NCBI GenBank assembly: GCA_049718665.1
Contig: JBNARO010000005.1
Span: forward strand, 1 to 64,000
DNA length: 64,000 nt
Direction of reading: 5' to 3'
Origin: NZ13-RE01 sp049718665
GTDB taxonomy: Bacteria > Dictyoglomota > Dictyoglomia > Dictyoglomales > Dictyoglomaceae
Part shown: in pieces, positions 7,313 through 16,329 of the stretch
How positions within the stretch are numbered: position 1 is the stretch's first letter
Layout: each line of letters opens with the position of its first letter
The notes under the pieces: generated by a model
What the model saw: only the letters and a program-made list of their open reading frames with translations
Database searches by the model: none
What the model was told of the DNA's origin: nothing
Made by a program: the position numbers and the translations under genes

Positions 7313-8595
7313 GATTTTTAGTAGAAAGGTCATTAATTAATGGGAAGGCTCAAATACCTGGTTCAAAGTCTCACACAATAAGAGCTGTTTTTACAGCTAC
7401 ATTAGCAAAAGGAACTTCACAAATAAATAATCCTTTACCATCCTGGGATTGTTTATCAGCTGTTGAAATTTGTAGATTATTAGGTGCTAAAATTGAAATT
7501 AAAGATGATAAATGGATAATAGAAGGTACAGGAGGAAATTTAAATATTCCCCCTGATGTTTTAAATGCTGGAAATTCAGGGACAACCATGTATATAACAA
7601 CTGCTGTAGCTTCATTATTATCTAATGGATATGCAGTATTGACAGGGGATTATCAGTTAAGAAGAAGACCTATCGAACCATTAGTAAAAGCCTTAAATGA
7701 CTTAGGGGCGAATATCTTTTCTACTAGAGAAAATGGTTTATTACCATTAGTAATAAAAGGAAGATTAAAAGGAGGAAAAACTACTTTACCTGGAGTTAAT
7801 TCCCAATGGTTAACAGGTCTTTTAATAGCAAGTCCTTTATCTGAAAATGATATTCAAGTATATGTGGATAATCTTTATGAAGTCCCATATATAAATATGA
7901 CTCTTAGTTGGCTTAATCGCTGTGGGATAGAATATGAAAATGAAGATTATAAGATTTTCAAAGTGCGTGGAGAGCAAAGATATAATAACTTTATTACTAC
8001 TATTCCTGCAGATTGGGAGTCTGCAACATTTGTATTAAGTGCTGCTGTACTTTGTGGAGGTGAAGTAATTGTTTATGGGCTTGATACAAGGGATCAGCAA
8101 GGAGATAAAGCTATAATTGAAATATTGAAAGAAATGGGAGCATATGTTGATGTGAAGAATTATGGTATTGACGGAATTTATGTTCGTGGAGGTATACCCC
8201 TTCGAGGAATAAAAGTTGACTGTAAGAATTTGCCTGATATTCCTCCTATTCTTGCGGTTTTAGGTACACAAGCGGAAGGAGAAACAGTACTTTATAATCT
8301 TGAAGCCTCTCATCTAAAAGAAACAGATAGACCAAGAACTATAGCTGAAGAATTAGCAAAGATGGGAGCAAATATTGAATATGATGGGAAGGTACTAAAA
8401 GTCAGAAAAAGTAAACTTCATGGAGCAAGAATATTTGGTCACCATGACCATAGAATAGTTATGGCAACTGCTGTGGCTGGAATGGTCGCTGACGGGGTCA
8501 CTTTAATTGAAACTGCTGAGTATAGTGCTGTATCTTTTCCTAATTTTTATGAAGTATTTAAGAATTTGGGGGCTAATATTGAGAAACTTCCCTAA
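7309..8595 (+). CDS. aroA: EPSP synthase family enzyme (3-phosphoshikimate 1-carboxyvinyltransferase-like)
   Basis: The protein has 428 residues, the usual EPSPS length. In E. coli AroA terms the following are kept: PGSKSHTIRA (Lys20, Ser21, Arg25), NAGNSGTT (86-93), RRRP (118-121), SQWLTG (165-170), VPYINMTL (192-199), PDIPPILAV (Asp310), HLKETDR (335-341) and HDHR (379-382). Differences are Asn164 where many enzymes have Ser, and Val408 in the AVSFPNF segment where E. coli has a PEP-contacting Lys, although many class II enzymes also vary there. Known family chemistry transfers enolpyruvyl from PEP to shikimate 3-phosphate. No other shikimate gene is nearby; it lies between an IclR regulator and a LIV-type importer, so a paralogue with another acceptor is possible. 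Confidence 0.82.
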   Translation: MRFLVERSLINGKAQIPGSKSHTIRAVFTATLAKGTSQINNPLPSWDCLSAVEICRLLGAKIEIKDDKWIIEGTGGNLNIPPDVLNAGNSGTTMYITTAVASLLSNGYAVLTGDYQLRRRPIEPLVKALNDLGANIFSTRENGLLPLVIKGRLKGGKTTLPGVNSQWLTGLLIASPLSENDIQVYVDNLYEVPYINMTLSWLNRCGIEYENEDYKIFKVRGEQRYNNFITTIPADWESATFVLSAAVLCGGEVIVYGLDTRDQQGDKAIIEILKEMGAYVDVKNYGIDGIYVRGGIPLRGIKVDCKNLPDIPPILAVLGTQAEGETVLYNLEASHLKETDRPRTIAEELAKMGANIEYDGKVLKVRKSKLHGARIFGHHDHRIVMATAVAGMVADGVTLIETAEYSAVSFPNFYEVFKNLGANIEKLP

Positions 8596-8633
8596 GATGA
8601 TAAATATTTAAAAAATATAAGGAGGCGAGTCTA

Positions 8634-9761
8634 ATGAAAAAGTTTCTTTTAGTATTGCTTTTAAGTATAATATTTTTTCTTGTCTCCTCTTCTTTTGCTG
8701 AAAATATTATAAAGATAGGAGTAATTGCTCCACTAACTGGCTCTCAAGCAATAATAGGAACAAATGTTGTAAATGGAATAAAATCAGCAGTCAAGCGTAT
8801 AAATGACTCTGGCGGTATAAATGGTTCAATAATCAAGCTTATAATTTATGATGATAGAAATATTCCTGACGAAGGTGTGGCCGCTGCAAGAAGATTAATA
8901 TATGAAGATAAAGTTAAAATAATTATAGGAAGTATCGGAAGTTCTGTAACATTAGCTATACAACAATTAACTATGAGAGAAAATATATTTCTTGTCACTC
9001 CTGTATCTATGAGTCCTGCTCTTACCCAACGAGGTGATAAATATTTCTTTAGAGTAACAGCAACAGCAGAAATGCGACAAAGAGGTTTCGTGTCATTTGT
9101 AGTTGAAAATTTGAAGCCTAAAACAATTGCATATTTAGCAGCTAATGATGATTTGGGTAGATCAGAAGTAGAGGCTGCAGAGAAATTCTATGCTGAATTA
9201 AAAGGACCAGTTACTATATTTAAAGCGTTCTTTGATCCCTCCGAATCTAATTTTATCTCTTATTTAACTAAAATAAAAGCTCTAAATCCTGATGTTTTAT
9301 TTATAGTTGCAGACTCTGTTAAAGCTTCTACAATTGTAAAACAAGCTAAAACTTTGGGTGTAAAAAGCACGATACTTTCTTCTGCTGAAGCAGCAACTGC
9401 TCAATTTTTACAACTTGCTGGCGATGCTGCAGAAGGAGTATATTTCCCATTAGATTGGTCTCCAGAATTTACAGATAAATATTCAAAAGAGTTCTTAAAT
9501 GCATATAAAGAAGATTATGGCACGATACCAGACACTAAGTTTGCAGTTCAAGGTTGGGAAGCAATGTGGATTGTGGCTGAAGCTATTAAGAGGGCTGGAG
9601 GTATAGATAACCTTGCTAAACTTCGTGAAGCTTTTCTTAATTTGACATGGACTGGACCAAGAGGAACTTGGAAATTTAAAGAAAATGGAGATCCAATAGG
9701 TATATCAACTTTTGTAGTTGTTGTAAAAAATGGAAAATTTGAAAGAGTTTTAACAAAATAA
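8634..9761 (+). CDS. Branched-chain-type (LIV) ABC transporter substrate-binding protein
   Basis: The protein has 375 residues with a signal peptide ending near residue 22 (FLVSSSFA). The type I periplasmic-binding fold is clear: IKIGVIAPLTGSQAIIGTNV, a conserved GGINGSIIKLIIYDD segment, VKIIIGSIGSSVTLAI, and a C-terminal TGPRGTWKFKENGD motif typical of LivJ-like proteins. Members bind branched-chain amino acids, urea, amides or aromatic acids. The start has AAGGAGGCGAG upstream. It is the first transporter gene after the EPSPS-like enzyme, 38 bases downstream. The operon context suggests a carboxylated ligand rather than plain amino acids, but this is inference. Confidence 0.9.
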   Translation: MKKFLLVLLLSIIFFLVSSSFAENIIKIGVIAPLTGSQAIIGTNVVNGIKSAVKRINDSGGINGSIIKLIIYDDRNIPDEGVAAARRLIYEDKVKIIIGSIGSSVTLAIQQLTMRENIFLVTPVSMSPALTQRGDKYFFRVTATAEMRQRGFVSFVVENLKPKTIAYLAANDDLGRSEVEAAEKFYAELKGPVTIFKAFFDPSESNFISYLTKIKALNPDVLFIVADSVKASTIVKQAKTLGVKSTILSSAEAATAQFLQLAGDAAEGVYFPLDWSPEFTDKYSKEFLNAYKEDYGTIPDTKFAVQGWEAMWIVAEAIKRAGGIDNLAKLREAFLNLTWTGPRGTWKFKENGDPIGISTFVVVVKNGKFERVLTK

Positions 9762-9775
9762 GGAGATAAATTTTT

Positions 9776-10651
9776 ATGCTTCTCTTACTTCAAACAATTG
9801 TAAATGGTATTGTAGATGGATTAGCATATTCTTTAATGTCAAGTGGATTAACGTTAGTTTTTGGTATAGGAAGGGTGATAAACTTTGCCCATGGCGAACT
9901 ATTTACTCTTGGTGCCTTCATAGCAATAATTTTAGTTCAAAATCATTTCTCCTATCTATTTGCTTTATTAATTTCAATTATTTTAGTAGGAATTGTTGGA
10001 GTGGCAATAGAAACCTTAGTAATTCGAAGACTAAGAAAATTAGGGGCAAGTATTTGGTCACCCTTCCTTGCTACACTTGCATTACTCGTTATTTTACAGA
10101 GTCTTTATCTAATAATTTTTGGTCCTAATCCATATATTTTAAATAATCCTTTTGCTTATACTCCTATTAATATTTTCTCTATTACTATCTCAGGACAAGA
10201 CTTGATTATATTAATAGTATTTCTTATAAGCGTTTCCTCATTAAGTTGGTTCCTCAAGAAAACAAAATATGGCATTGCTATGAAAGCTATTTCACAAGAC
10301 AGAGAAGCTTCTTTACTTATGGGGATAAATATTGAAAAGATTTACAAACTTACATGGTTATTAGGTGCCATATTAAGTGCATTAGCAGGAATACTGTTGA
10401 CTCCTAAATCTACAGTTGATCCCTATATAGGAAGAGTTGCTCTATTAAAAGGTTTATGTGTAGTAATAATAGGTGGTTTAGGAAATGTAGAAGGTGCTAT
10501 TCTTGGGGGAATATTTCTTGGGCTTACTGAATCCCTAGCTAGTGTTTATTTATCACCTACCTTTAAGGATGTTTTTGGATATCTATTTGTGATATTAATT
10601 TTACTTTTAAGACCAAGAGGGATATTGGGAAAGAGTTTAAGAAGGGGATAA
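9776..10651 (+). CDS. livH: LIV-type ABC transporter permease LivH
   Basis: The protein has 291 residues with about eight hydrophobic segments. Family signatures include the N-terminal GIVDGLAYSLMSSGLTLVFG, INFAHGELFTLGAF near residue 34, MKAISQDREASLLMGIN near 170, and GGLGNVEGAILGGIFLGLTE near the C terminus. It forms the inner-membrane channel with the next gene product. The ATG follows AGGAGATAAATTTTT, 14 bases after the binding-protein stop. Confidence 0.92.
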   Translation: MLLLLQTIVNGIVDGLAYSLMSSGLTLVFGIGRVINFAHGELFTLGAFIAIILVQNHFSYLFALLISIILVGIVGVAIETLVIRRLRKLGASIWSPFLATLALLVILQSLYLIIFGPNPYILNNPFAYTPINIFSITISGQDLIILIVFLISVSSLSWFLKKTKYGIAMKAISQDREASLLMGINIEKIYKLTWLLGAILSALAGILLTPKSTVDPYIGRVALLKGLCVVIIGGLGNVEGAILGGIFLGLTESLASVYLSPTFKDVFGYLFVILILLLRPRGILGKSLRRG

Positions 10652-10664
10652 AAGGAGTTTAAAC

Positions 10665-11648
10665 ATGTTTATTTTGCAAAGGATAAAAAGAAAAAAGAAT
10701 AATGTTTTATGGCCAAGTTTTTTTGTAATATTTACATTAATATTACCTTTATTTATAAAAAGTAATTTCTTTATTCATATGTTTATAATGAGTTTTATAA
10801 ATGCTATTTTGGCAATAGGACTTAATTTTATTTTAGGATTTATTGGCGAAAAATCTCTTGGACATGCAGCCTTCTATGGATTAGGTGCATATACTACTGC
10901 AATCTTATCTACCCAATTTAACCTATCTGATTGGCGATCAGTAATGATTTCATTATTAATTACTGCTATCGGAGCTTTGATCATTGGATTTCCATCATTA
11001 AGACTTAGAGGTCCATATTTTAGTATAGTTACTTTAGGTTTTGCAATGATTTTACAATTATTTATTTCTAATGGAGGAGCATTAACAGGTGGTCCTACTG
11101 GACTTCCTGGTGTTAAAAGACTTGAAATTTATAACCTTTTTAGCAATGATTTAATTGTACTTTCAACTGATAGTTCCTATTATTACCTAATAGCTACTTC
11201 TTTCTGGTTTTGCTTTTTCATCTCTATATTACTTGTCAATTCTAAAATTGGGAGAGCATGGACTGCAATTAGAGAAAATTTAGATTTGGCAGAATCTGTT
11301 GGCATTAATAGTTTTAAATATAAACTGATAGCATTTTTAATAGGCGCAATTATGGCAGGATTAGCTGGTTCAATATATGCACATTATTTTAGCTTTGTTA
11401 GTCCTAAGCTCCTTGACACATTTGTAAACATAAATATAGTTACAATGGTAATTATAGGAGGCGAGGGAACTATATTAGGGCCAGTAATTGGGGCTTTTCT
11501 AGTCACAATTTTGCCAGAAATACTGCGTTTTGCAGAGGGATTTCGAATACTTATTTTTGGCTTTATCCTTCTTATTACTATAATGTTTGCACCAAAAGGC
11601 ATTGTAGGAACTATTACTGAGCTACTTACTCATGAGAGGGGGGAATGA
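10665..11648 (+). CDS. livM: LIV-type ABC transporter permease LivM
   Basis: The protein has 327 residues with multiple membrane segments. It carries LivM landmarks: FIGEKSLGHAAFYGLGAYTT, LRLRGPYFSIVTLGFAMILQ, LTGGPTGLPGV, AIRENLDLAESVGINSFKYK and GGEGTILGPVIGAFLV. It pairs with LivH. Its stop at 11646-11648 overlaps the ribosome binding region of the following ATPase gene, so translation is probably coupled. Confidence 0.92.
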   Translation: MFILQRIKRKKNNVLWPSFFVIFTLILPLFIKSNFFIHMFIMSFINAILAIGLNFILGFIGEKSLGHAAFYGLGAYTTAILSTQFNLSDWRSVMISLLITAIGALIIGFPSLRLRGPYFSIVTLGFAMILQLFISNGGALTGGPTGLPGVKRLEIYNLFSNDLIVLSTDSSYYYLIATSFWFCFFISILLVNSKIGRAWTAIRENLDLAESVGINSFKYKLIAFLIGAIMAGLAGSIYAHYFSFVSPKLLDTFVNINIVTMVIIGGEGTILGPVIGAFLVTILPEILRFAEGFRILIFGFILLITIMFAPKGIVGTITELLTHERGE

Positions 11649-11649
11649 T

Positions 11650-12369
11650 TTGCTAGAAATAAAGAGTTTAACTAAAAAGTTTGGTGGTCTTATTGCAGTT
11701 AATAATGTAAGTTTTAAAGTAAGAGAAAATGAAATAGTAGGACTTATAGGGCCAAATGGTGCTGGTAAGACGACTCTCCTAAACATGATAACAGGTTTTT
11801 TAAAACCTACTTCAGGGAGTATCTTTTTCCTAGGAAAAGATATTACAGGTTTTCCACCTTATTATTTGGCAAAATTAGGTATTGTTAGAACATTCCAAAA
11901 TACAAGTATATTTCCAAACTTGAGTGTATTTCAAAATATTGAGATTGCAACACATTTATATAGAGAAAATTATAAAGATATTAATGAAATATTGAAGAAA
12001 TTGGAGCTTGAAGAATATAGTAGAGAATGTGCTAAATCTCTCCCTTATGGTATACAAAGAAAATTAGAAATCGCTATAGCTTTAGCTGTTAAGCCTAAAT
12101 TATTATTACTTGATGAACCTGCAGCTGGAATGAATCCAGAGGAAACATTGGAATTAATTAATTGCTTAAAAAATATTAAAGAAGAGAAGAAATTTAGCTT
12201 AGTAATTGTTGACCATAACATGAAATTTATTACAAATATTTGTGATCGAATAGTAGTTTTACATCGGGGAGAAAAAATTGCTGAAGGTTCTCCAAGAGAG
12301 ATTTTAAATTCTAAAGAAGTAATCGAAATATATTTAGGAAGGAGTGTTTATAGTGCTACAAATCAATAA
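11650..12369 (+). CDS. livG: LIV-type ABC transporter ATPase LivG
   Basis: This nucleotide-binding subunit has 239 residues from the TTG at 11650. The GAGAGGGGGGAA just upstream (11635-11645) is a good ribosome binding site for that TTG and argues against the in-frame ATG at 11632, which lacks one. Walker A is GPNGAGKTTLL, the signature region is SLPYGIQRKLEIAIAL (the LivG version of LSGGQ), and Walker B is LLLLDEPAAGMNP. The LivG marker GIVRTFQNTSIFPNLSVFQN is present. It powers import with LivF. Confidence 0.9.
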   Translation: MLEIKSLTKKFGGLIAVNNVSFKVRENEIVGLIGPNGAGKTTLLNMITGFLKPTSGSIFFLGKDITGFPPYYLAKLGIVRTFQNTSIFPNLSVFQNIEIATHLYRENYKDINEILKKLELEEYSRECAKSLPYGIQRKLEIAIALAVKPKLLLLDEPAAGMNPEETLELINCLKNIKEEKKFSLVIVDHNMKFITNICDRIVVLHRGEKIAEGSPREILNSKEVIEIYLGRSVYSATNQ

Positions 12370-13066
12370 TTTAACAGTGATCTATGGAAATATAAGAGCA
12401 GTAAACTCAGTCGATTTGATTGTTAAAGAGAAAGAAATAGTAGCTCTTGTGGGAGCAAATGGTGCGGGAAAAACTACTTTATTAAAAACTATTTCAGGTT
12501 TATTAAAACCATCCTCTGGAAATATATTTTTTAGAGGAGTAGAAATAACTAACCTATCTCCAGTTGAAATAATTAAAAAGGGAATAGTTCATATTCCTGA
12601 AGGTAGAAGAATTTTCCCAGAATTAACTGTGAGAGAGAATTTAGTTATGGGAGCTTATTCCTTAAATAAAAACTTAAAGGAGATTAATAAAAAAATAGAA
12701 GAAGTATTATCTTTATTCCCTGAACTTCAGGGACGAGAAACTCAATTGGGTAATCAATTGAGTGGTGGTGAACAACAAATGCTTGCAATTGCTAGGGGAC
12801 TAATGTCAGAACCTAAATTGATACTCCTTGATGAACCAACAATGGGTTTAGCTCCTATTGTTTTAGAAAGATTAGCTAATATAATAATTTCTTTAAAGAA
12901 AAATGGAGTTTCAATTCTCTTAGCAGAACAAAATTTATATTTTTCTTTTGAAGTAGCTGAAAGAGCCTATATTATTGAGACAGGAAGAATAACTCTTGAA
13001 GGAAATCCTAAGGATATGAAACAAGACTCAAAAATAATGCATGCTTATTTTGGAGAAAACTATTAG
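12353..13066 (+). CDS. livF: LIV-type ABC transporter ATPase LivF
   Basis: This ATPase subunit has 237 residues from the GTG at 12353. AGGAAGGAG at 12337-12345 is correctly spaced for it; an upstream in-frame GTG at 12344 sits inside that site. Walker A is GANGAGKTTLLKTISG, the signature is LSGGEQQMLAIARGL, and Walker B is LILLDEPTMGLAP. The LivF marker HIPEGRRIFPELTVRENL is present. It overlaps LivG by 17 bases and is the last gene of the IclR-controlled operon. No clear terminator follows. Confidence 0.92.
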   Translation: MLQINNLTVIYGNIRAVNSVDLIVKEKEIVALVGANGAGKTTLLKTISGLLKPSSGNIFFRGVEITNLSPVEIIKKGIVHIPEGRRIFPELTVRENLVMGAYSLNKNLKEINKKIEEVLSLFPELQGRETQLGNQLSGGEQQMLAIARGLMSEPKLILLDEPTMGLAPIVLERLANIIISLKKNGVSILLAEQNLYFSFEVAERAYIIETGRITLEGNPKDMKQDSKIMHAYFGENY

Positions 13067-13129
13067 GCTTTTTCAAACTTAAAAAATAAAAATACATATT
13101 AAAGTAAAAATTCATAGTGTCAAGAATTT

Positions 13130-13560
13130 TGTGTATAAATATTATGGTGATACTTGGCTTAGTAACTCACTTCTTTCTTTGTATTTCTCATTCATGCTTA
13201 CACTTGTCCTCCTTTTTACCTCTTTGTTGTTAATATATCCAAATCTCTCTCCCAGCTATTTACTAAATCTGAAACTCTGTTTTTGGATATACCTCCTTTA
13301 TCGTTGGAACTAAGCCAGGTAATCCATCACCAACAAATAATAGTGGTTCCTTTAATCCTCTTTATTGTGCTTTCTCCATTGCGGACTATGATCCAAAAGT
13401 ATTTCTTTTTTCTTCTCCATATATGTCTCTTTTCTCTATTCCCCATTTTATCCCTTCTTTCCATACACAAAATTATTTTATACTACCTTTTGACTTCTCC
13501 ATAGATATGAGGGCAGATTTTTCAAGTATAATCTTTTCTTTTGCTTTTCTTTTCCTTATC
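13130..13560 (-). mobile_element. Decayed IS256 (Mutator)-type transposase
   Basis: On the minus strand the fragment LLFVGDGLPGLVPTIKEVYP, followed by KTEFQI, is recoverable near 13264-13345. This matches the catalytic-core style of IS256 transposases (DGLxGLxxAIxxVFPxxxxQ). Further fragments such as NSWERDLDILTT lie at 13200-13260, and a corrupted upstream part at 13345-13480 still resembles the preceding core segment. Stops and frameshifts break every frame, so it is inactive. The plus-strand open frames here are not genes. No terminal repeats were seen. Confidence 0.7.
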
Positions 13561-13619
13561 TCCAAGTATAATATTAAAAGAACAGATGGATTAAAAATAT
13601 TTTCGGAGGTGTATGATTT

Positions 13620-14285
13620 TTGAAAATATTAATTGTGGAAGATGATCCAAAGATTTCTCACCTTTTAGATCTGGAATTAAAACACGAAAATTATGAGACA
13701 AAAGTAGTGACAGACGGATATTCTGCTCTTTTAACTGCAGAGGAATTTAGACCTGATATTGTTATACTTGATATTCTTCTTCCTTCTTTAAATGGGAAAG
13801 AGGTTGCAAAAAGGCTAAGAGACAAATATCCTGATATGGGAATAATTATGCTTACTGCTTTAGGAGAGATAAAAGATAAAGTTGAAGCTTTTAATTATGG
13901 TGCAGATGACTATATTGTGAAACCTTTTAGTATTGAAGAGCTTTTAGCGAGAATAAATGCTATCTTAAGAAGAAAGGAAAGGGCGTCTTCCGAAGTTATA
14001 AGCCTCTATGGAATCTTTTTATATCCATCCCAATATAGGGTACTTGTTGATGGGAAGGAAATAGAGCTTTCTAAGACAGAATTTTCGCTTCTTTATCTTC
14101 TTATGAGAAATCCAGGAATTGTTTTAACTAAGGAAAGAATCTTAGAGGTAGTTTGGGGAGATTACGATGATGAAAGGTTAAATTTAGTTGAGGTTTATAT
14201 AAATTATTTAAGGAAGAAATTAGGAGATAAAGGAAAGTATATAAGAACTGTTAGAGGAGTTGGGTACACTTTTAGAGGCGAATAA
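13620..14285 (+). CDS. OmpR/PhoB-family response regulator
   Basis: The protein has 221 residues. The receiver domain (1-120) has acidic residues EDD at 7-9, the phosphoacceptor in DIVILDILLP (about Asp50), Thr in MLTALG and Lys in DDYIVKPF. The C-terminal winged helix (130-221) ends in the family motif VRGVGYTF. The start is TTG at 13620 with GGAGGTG upstream. It is co-transcribed with the sensor kinase that follows. Regulated genes are not evident; phosphate control of the pst genes in this window is one possibility but is unsupported by sequence. Confidence 0.93.
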   Translation: MKILIVEDDPKISHLLDLELKHENYETKVVTDGYSALLTAEEFRPDIVILDILLPSLNGKEVAKRLRDKYPDMGIIMLTALGEIKDKVEAFNYGADDYIVKPFSIEELLARINAILRRKERASSEVISLYGIFLYPSQYRVLVDGKEIELSKTEFSLLYLLMRNPGIVLTKERILEVVWGDYDDERLNLVEVYINYLRKKLGDKGKYIRTVRGVGYTFRGE

Positions 14286-14289
14286 AAAA

Positions 14290-15525
14290 ATGAAATTAGC
14301 AGGGAAATTAACATTAATTTTTACCGTTATATTTTCTCTTTTAATCTTTCTCTTTTCATCTTTTTATTATTTATACACTAAAAATCTTTTAATAGATGAA
14401 AATAAAAAAGAGTTATTTAGGGTATCTCTTGGACATGCTCTTATGATGGGAAGAAGAATGTCTGCTATGATGGGAGTACAAAGATTTTCCCTTTATTATA
14501 TATCCTCTCCTAATGGGGTAATTCAAGACCCCTTTGATTTGGGATTTGTATATAAAGAGGGAATTTTAAAGAATTCTAATGGCTCTTATTTATTAGTGAA
14601 GAGAGGAGAATATATTATTGGAAAAGATATAACCTCTATAATATTGGCTCTAAACAGATTAAAAATTAATTTAACTATTTTTTCCATAATTGGAATAATC
14701 TTTTCCTCCTTTTTGGGATATTTTCTTTCCCAGAGATTTTTAACTCCTATAAGAAAGATAATTCAGACTGCAAAGGAGATTGATACTAAAAGATTAAAGA
14801 AGAGAATTGACCTTCCCAAAAATAAAGATGAACTCTGGGAACTTGGTGATACTTTAAATAACATGCTAAATAGAGTGGAGAGAGCATATAGTATTCAGGA
14901 GCAGTTTATTGCAGATGTATCTCATGAATTGAAGACTCCTTTAACAAATATATTAGGATATGTGAGGCTTCTTCAAAGATGGGGTAAAGAAGATAAGAAA
15001 GTATTAGAAGAGTCCTTAGATATCATTAAAGAGACAGGAGAAAAGATGAGAGAATTAATAGATGTCCTTTTAGAAATGGCAAGGGTTCAAGAGGAAATTC
15101 CAAAGGAAAAAATTAATATTAAAGATTTCTTTGGGGAGAGAAAGGGTTATTATGAAAAATTATATCCTGATTTTGATTTTCATGTTTTTATTGACTCTAA
15201 CACTGAAATAATTTCTTCAAAAGGACTTTTGGAAATTATATTTAATATCTTAGTGGAGAATGCTGTTAAAAATAGTATAAGTAAAAAGGTTATTGAGTTA
15301 GGTTTTTCAAATGGAAAACTATTTGTTAGAGATTTTGGAAGAGGAATTCCGAAAGAAGAAATAGAGAAAATTTTTGAAAGATTTTACAAGGTTGACAAGT
15401 CTCGAAGTTCCTCGGGGTATGGTCTTGGGCTTTCTTTAGCAAAGAAGCTAGCTGATATATTGGGGTTGGAAATAGGTGTAGAATCTAAAGAAGGAGAAGG
15501 ATCAACATTTTACTTAAAATTATAA
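14290..15525 (+). CDS. Sensor histidine kinase
   Basis: The protein has 411 residues from the ATG at 14290, four bases after the regulator stop; an overlapping in-frame TTG at 14260 is less likely. Membrane segments near residues 8-28 and 127-147 flank a short sensor region of about 100 residues. A HAMP domain follows, then HisKA with FIADVSHELKTPLTNI (phosphorylated His near residue 220), an N box (LVENAVKNSI), G1 (RDFGRGIPKEE), F box (IFERFYKVDKSRSS) and G2 (GYGLGLSLAKKLA). All catalytic elements are intact. The signal sensed is unknown. Confidence 0.93.
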   Translation: MKLAGKLTLIFTVIFSLLIFLFSSFYYLYTKNLLIDENKKELFRVSLGHALMMGRRMSAMMGVQRFSLYYISSPNGVIQDPFDLGFVYKEGILKNSNGSYLLVKRGEYIIGKDITSIILALNRLKINLTIFSIIGIIFSSFLGYFLSQRFLTPIRKIIQTAKEIDTKRLKKRIDLPKNKDELWELGDTLNNMLNRVERAYSIQEQFIADVSHELKTPLTNILGYVRLLQRWGKEDKKVLEESLDIIKETGEKMRELIDVLLEMARVQEEIPKEKINIKDFFGERKGYYEKLYPDFDFHVFIDSNTEIISSKGLLEIIFNILVENAVKNSISKKVIELGFSNGKLFVRDFGRGIPKEEIEKIFERFYKVDKSRSSSGYGLGLSLAKKLADILGLEIGVESKEGEGSTFYLKL

Positions 15526-15561
15526 TATAATAAACAAAACTTTTGTGAAAAGGGAGGAAAT

Positions 15562-16329
15562 ATGGAAAATATTTTTGGAATTATGGTGGAGGCGGTATTA
15601 AAGGCGGGAGAGGTTTTAAGAAAATATTATAATGGTGAAGATTTTAAAGTAGATCAGAAGACTGTTTCTTATGATCTGGTTACTACAGCAGATAAAGAAT
15701 CCCAAAATATTATCATTTCTCTTCTTTCTTCTAAATTTCCTCAAATTCCCATATTAGGAGAAGAGGGGATGGAAATAAAAAGATATGAAAGGGCATTTTT
15801 TGTAGATCCTTTAGATGGAACTTTAAATTTTGTTCATAAAATCCCTTTCTTTTGTATATCCATTGGGTATTGGGAAGAAGAGGAGCCTAAGGTAGGAGTG
15901 GTGTATGACCCTATAAGAGGAGATTTATTTTATGCTAAAGAAAAGGAAGGGGCTTTTTTGAATGGGAAAAGAATTTTTGTCTCCTCTCCTTCATCTCTAA
16001 ATAACTCTCTCTTAGTTACTGGATGGCCTTATGATAAAGAAAAATTAATAAAAGCTATAGAATCTGCAAATAAAATTTTAAAATATACAGAATATAGAGC
16101 TTTTGGAAGTGCAGCATTAGAATTATGCTATGTGGGAATGGGTGCCTTTGATGGATATTGGGAATATGGTTTATATCCTTGGGATTTAGCGGGAGGAGTT
16201 TTAATCGCAAAAGAGGGAGGAGCAATAATATCAAAACCCAATGGTGAAAAATTTGACCTTTTTGATGGAGAAGTTTTGGCAATTTCTCCAAGTATTTATG
16301 AAGAATTTATAAAAGTGATTAATTCATGA
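15562..16329 (+). CDS. Inositol monophosphatase family protein
   Basis: The protein has 255 residues, typical of the family. Metal-binding motifs are TTADKESQ (near 49), GEEGME (70), VDPLDGTLNFVHKIPFFC (90) and the closing WDLAGGVLIAKEGGA (near 208). Members dephosphorylate myo-inositol 1-phosphate and, in thermophiles, often fructose 1,6-bisphosphate as well. It has GGGAGGAAAT before the ATG and overlaps the next gene by four bases, so it may head the envelope operon to 22713. Confidence 0.9.
   Translation: MENIFGIMVEAVLKAGEVLRKYYNGEDFKVDQKTVSYDLVTTADKESQNIIISLLSSKFPQIPILGEEGMEIKRYERAFFVDPLDGTLNFVHKIPFFCISIGYWEEEEPKVGVVYDPIRGDLFYAKEKEGAFLNGKRIFVSSPSSLNNSLLVTGWPYDKEKLIKAIESANKILKYTEYRAFGSAALELCYVGMGAFDGYWEYGLYPWDLAGGVLIAKEGGAIISKPNGEKFDLFDGEVLAISPSIYEEFIKVINS

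Noticed and set aside
7309..8595. Loss of the Lys411 equivalent as proof that the protein is not an EPSP synthase
   Set aside because: Several class II EPSP synthases also lack Lys at this position, so it is not diagnostic by itself.
13131..13623. Three overlapping plus-strand open frames of 60-73 codons
   Set aside because: They are T-rich mirror images of a decayed IS256 transposase on the minus strand and have no ribosome binding sites.
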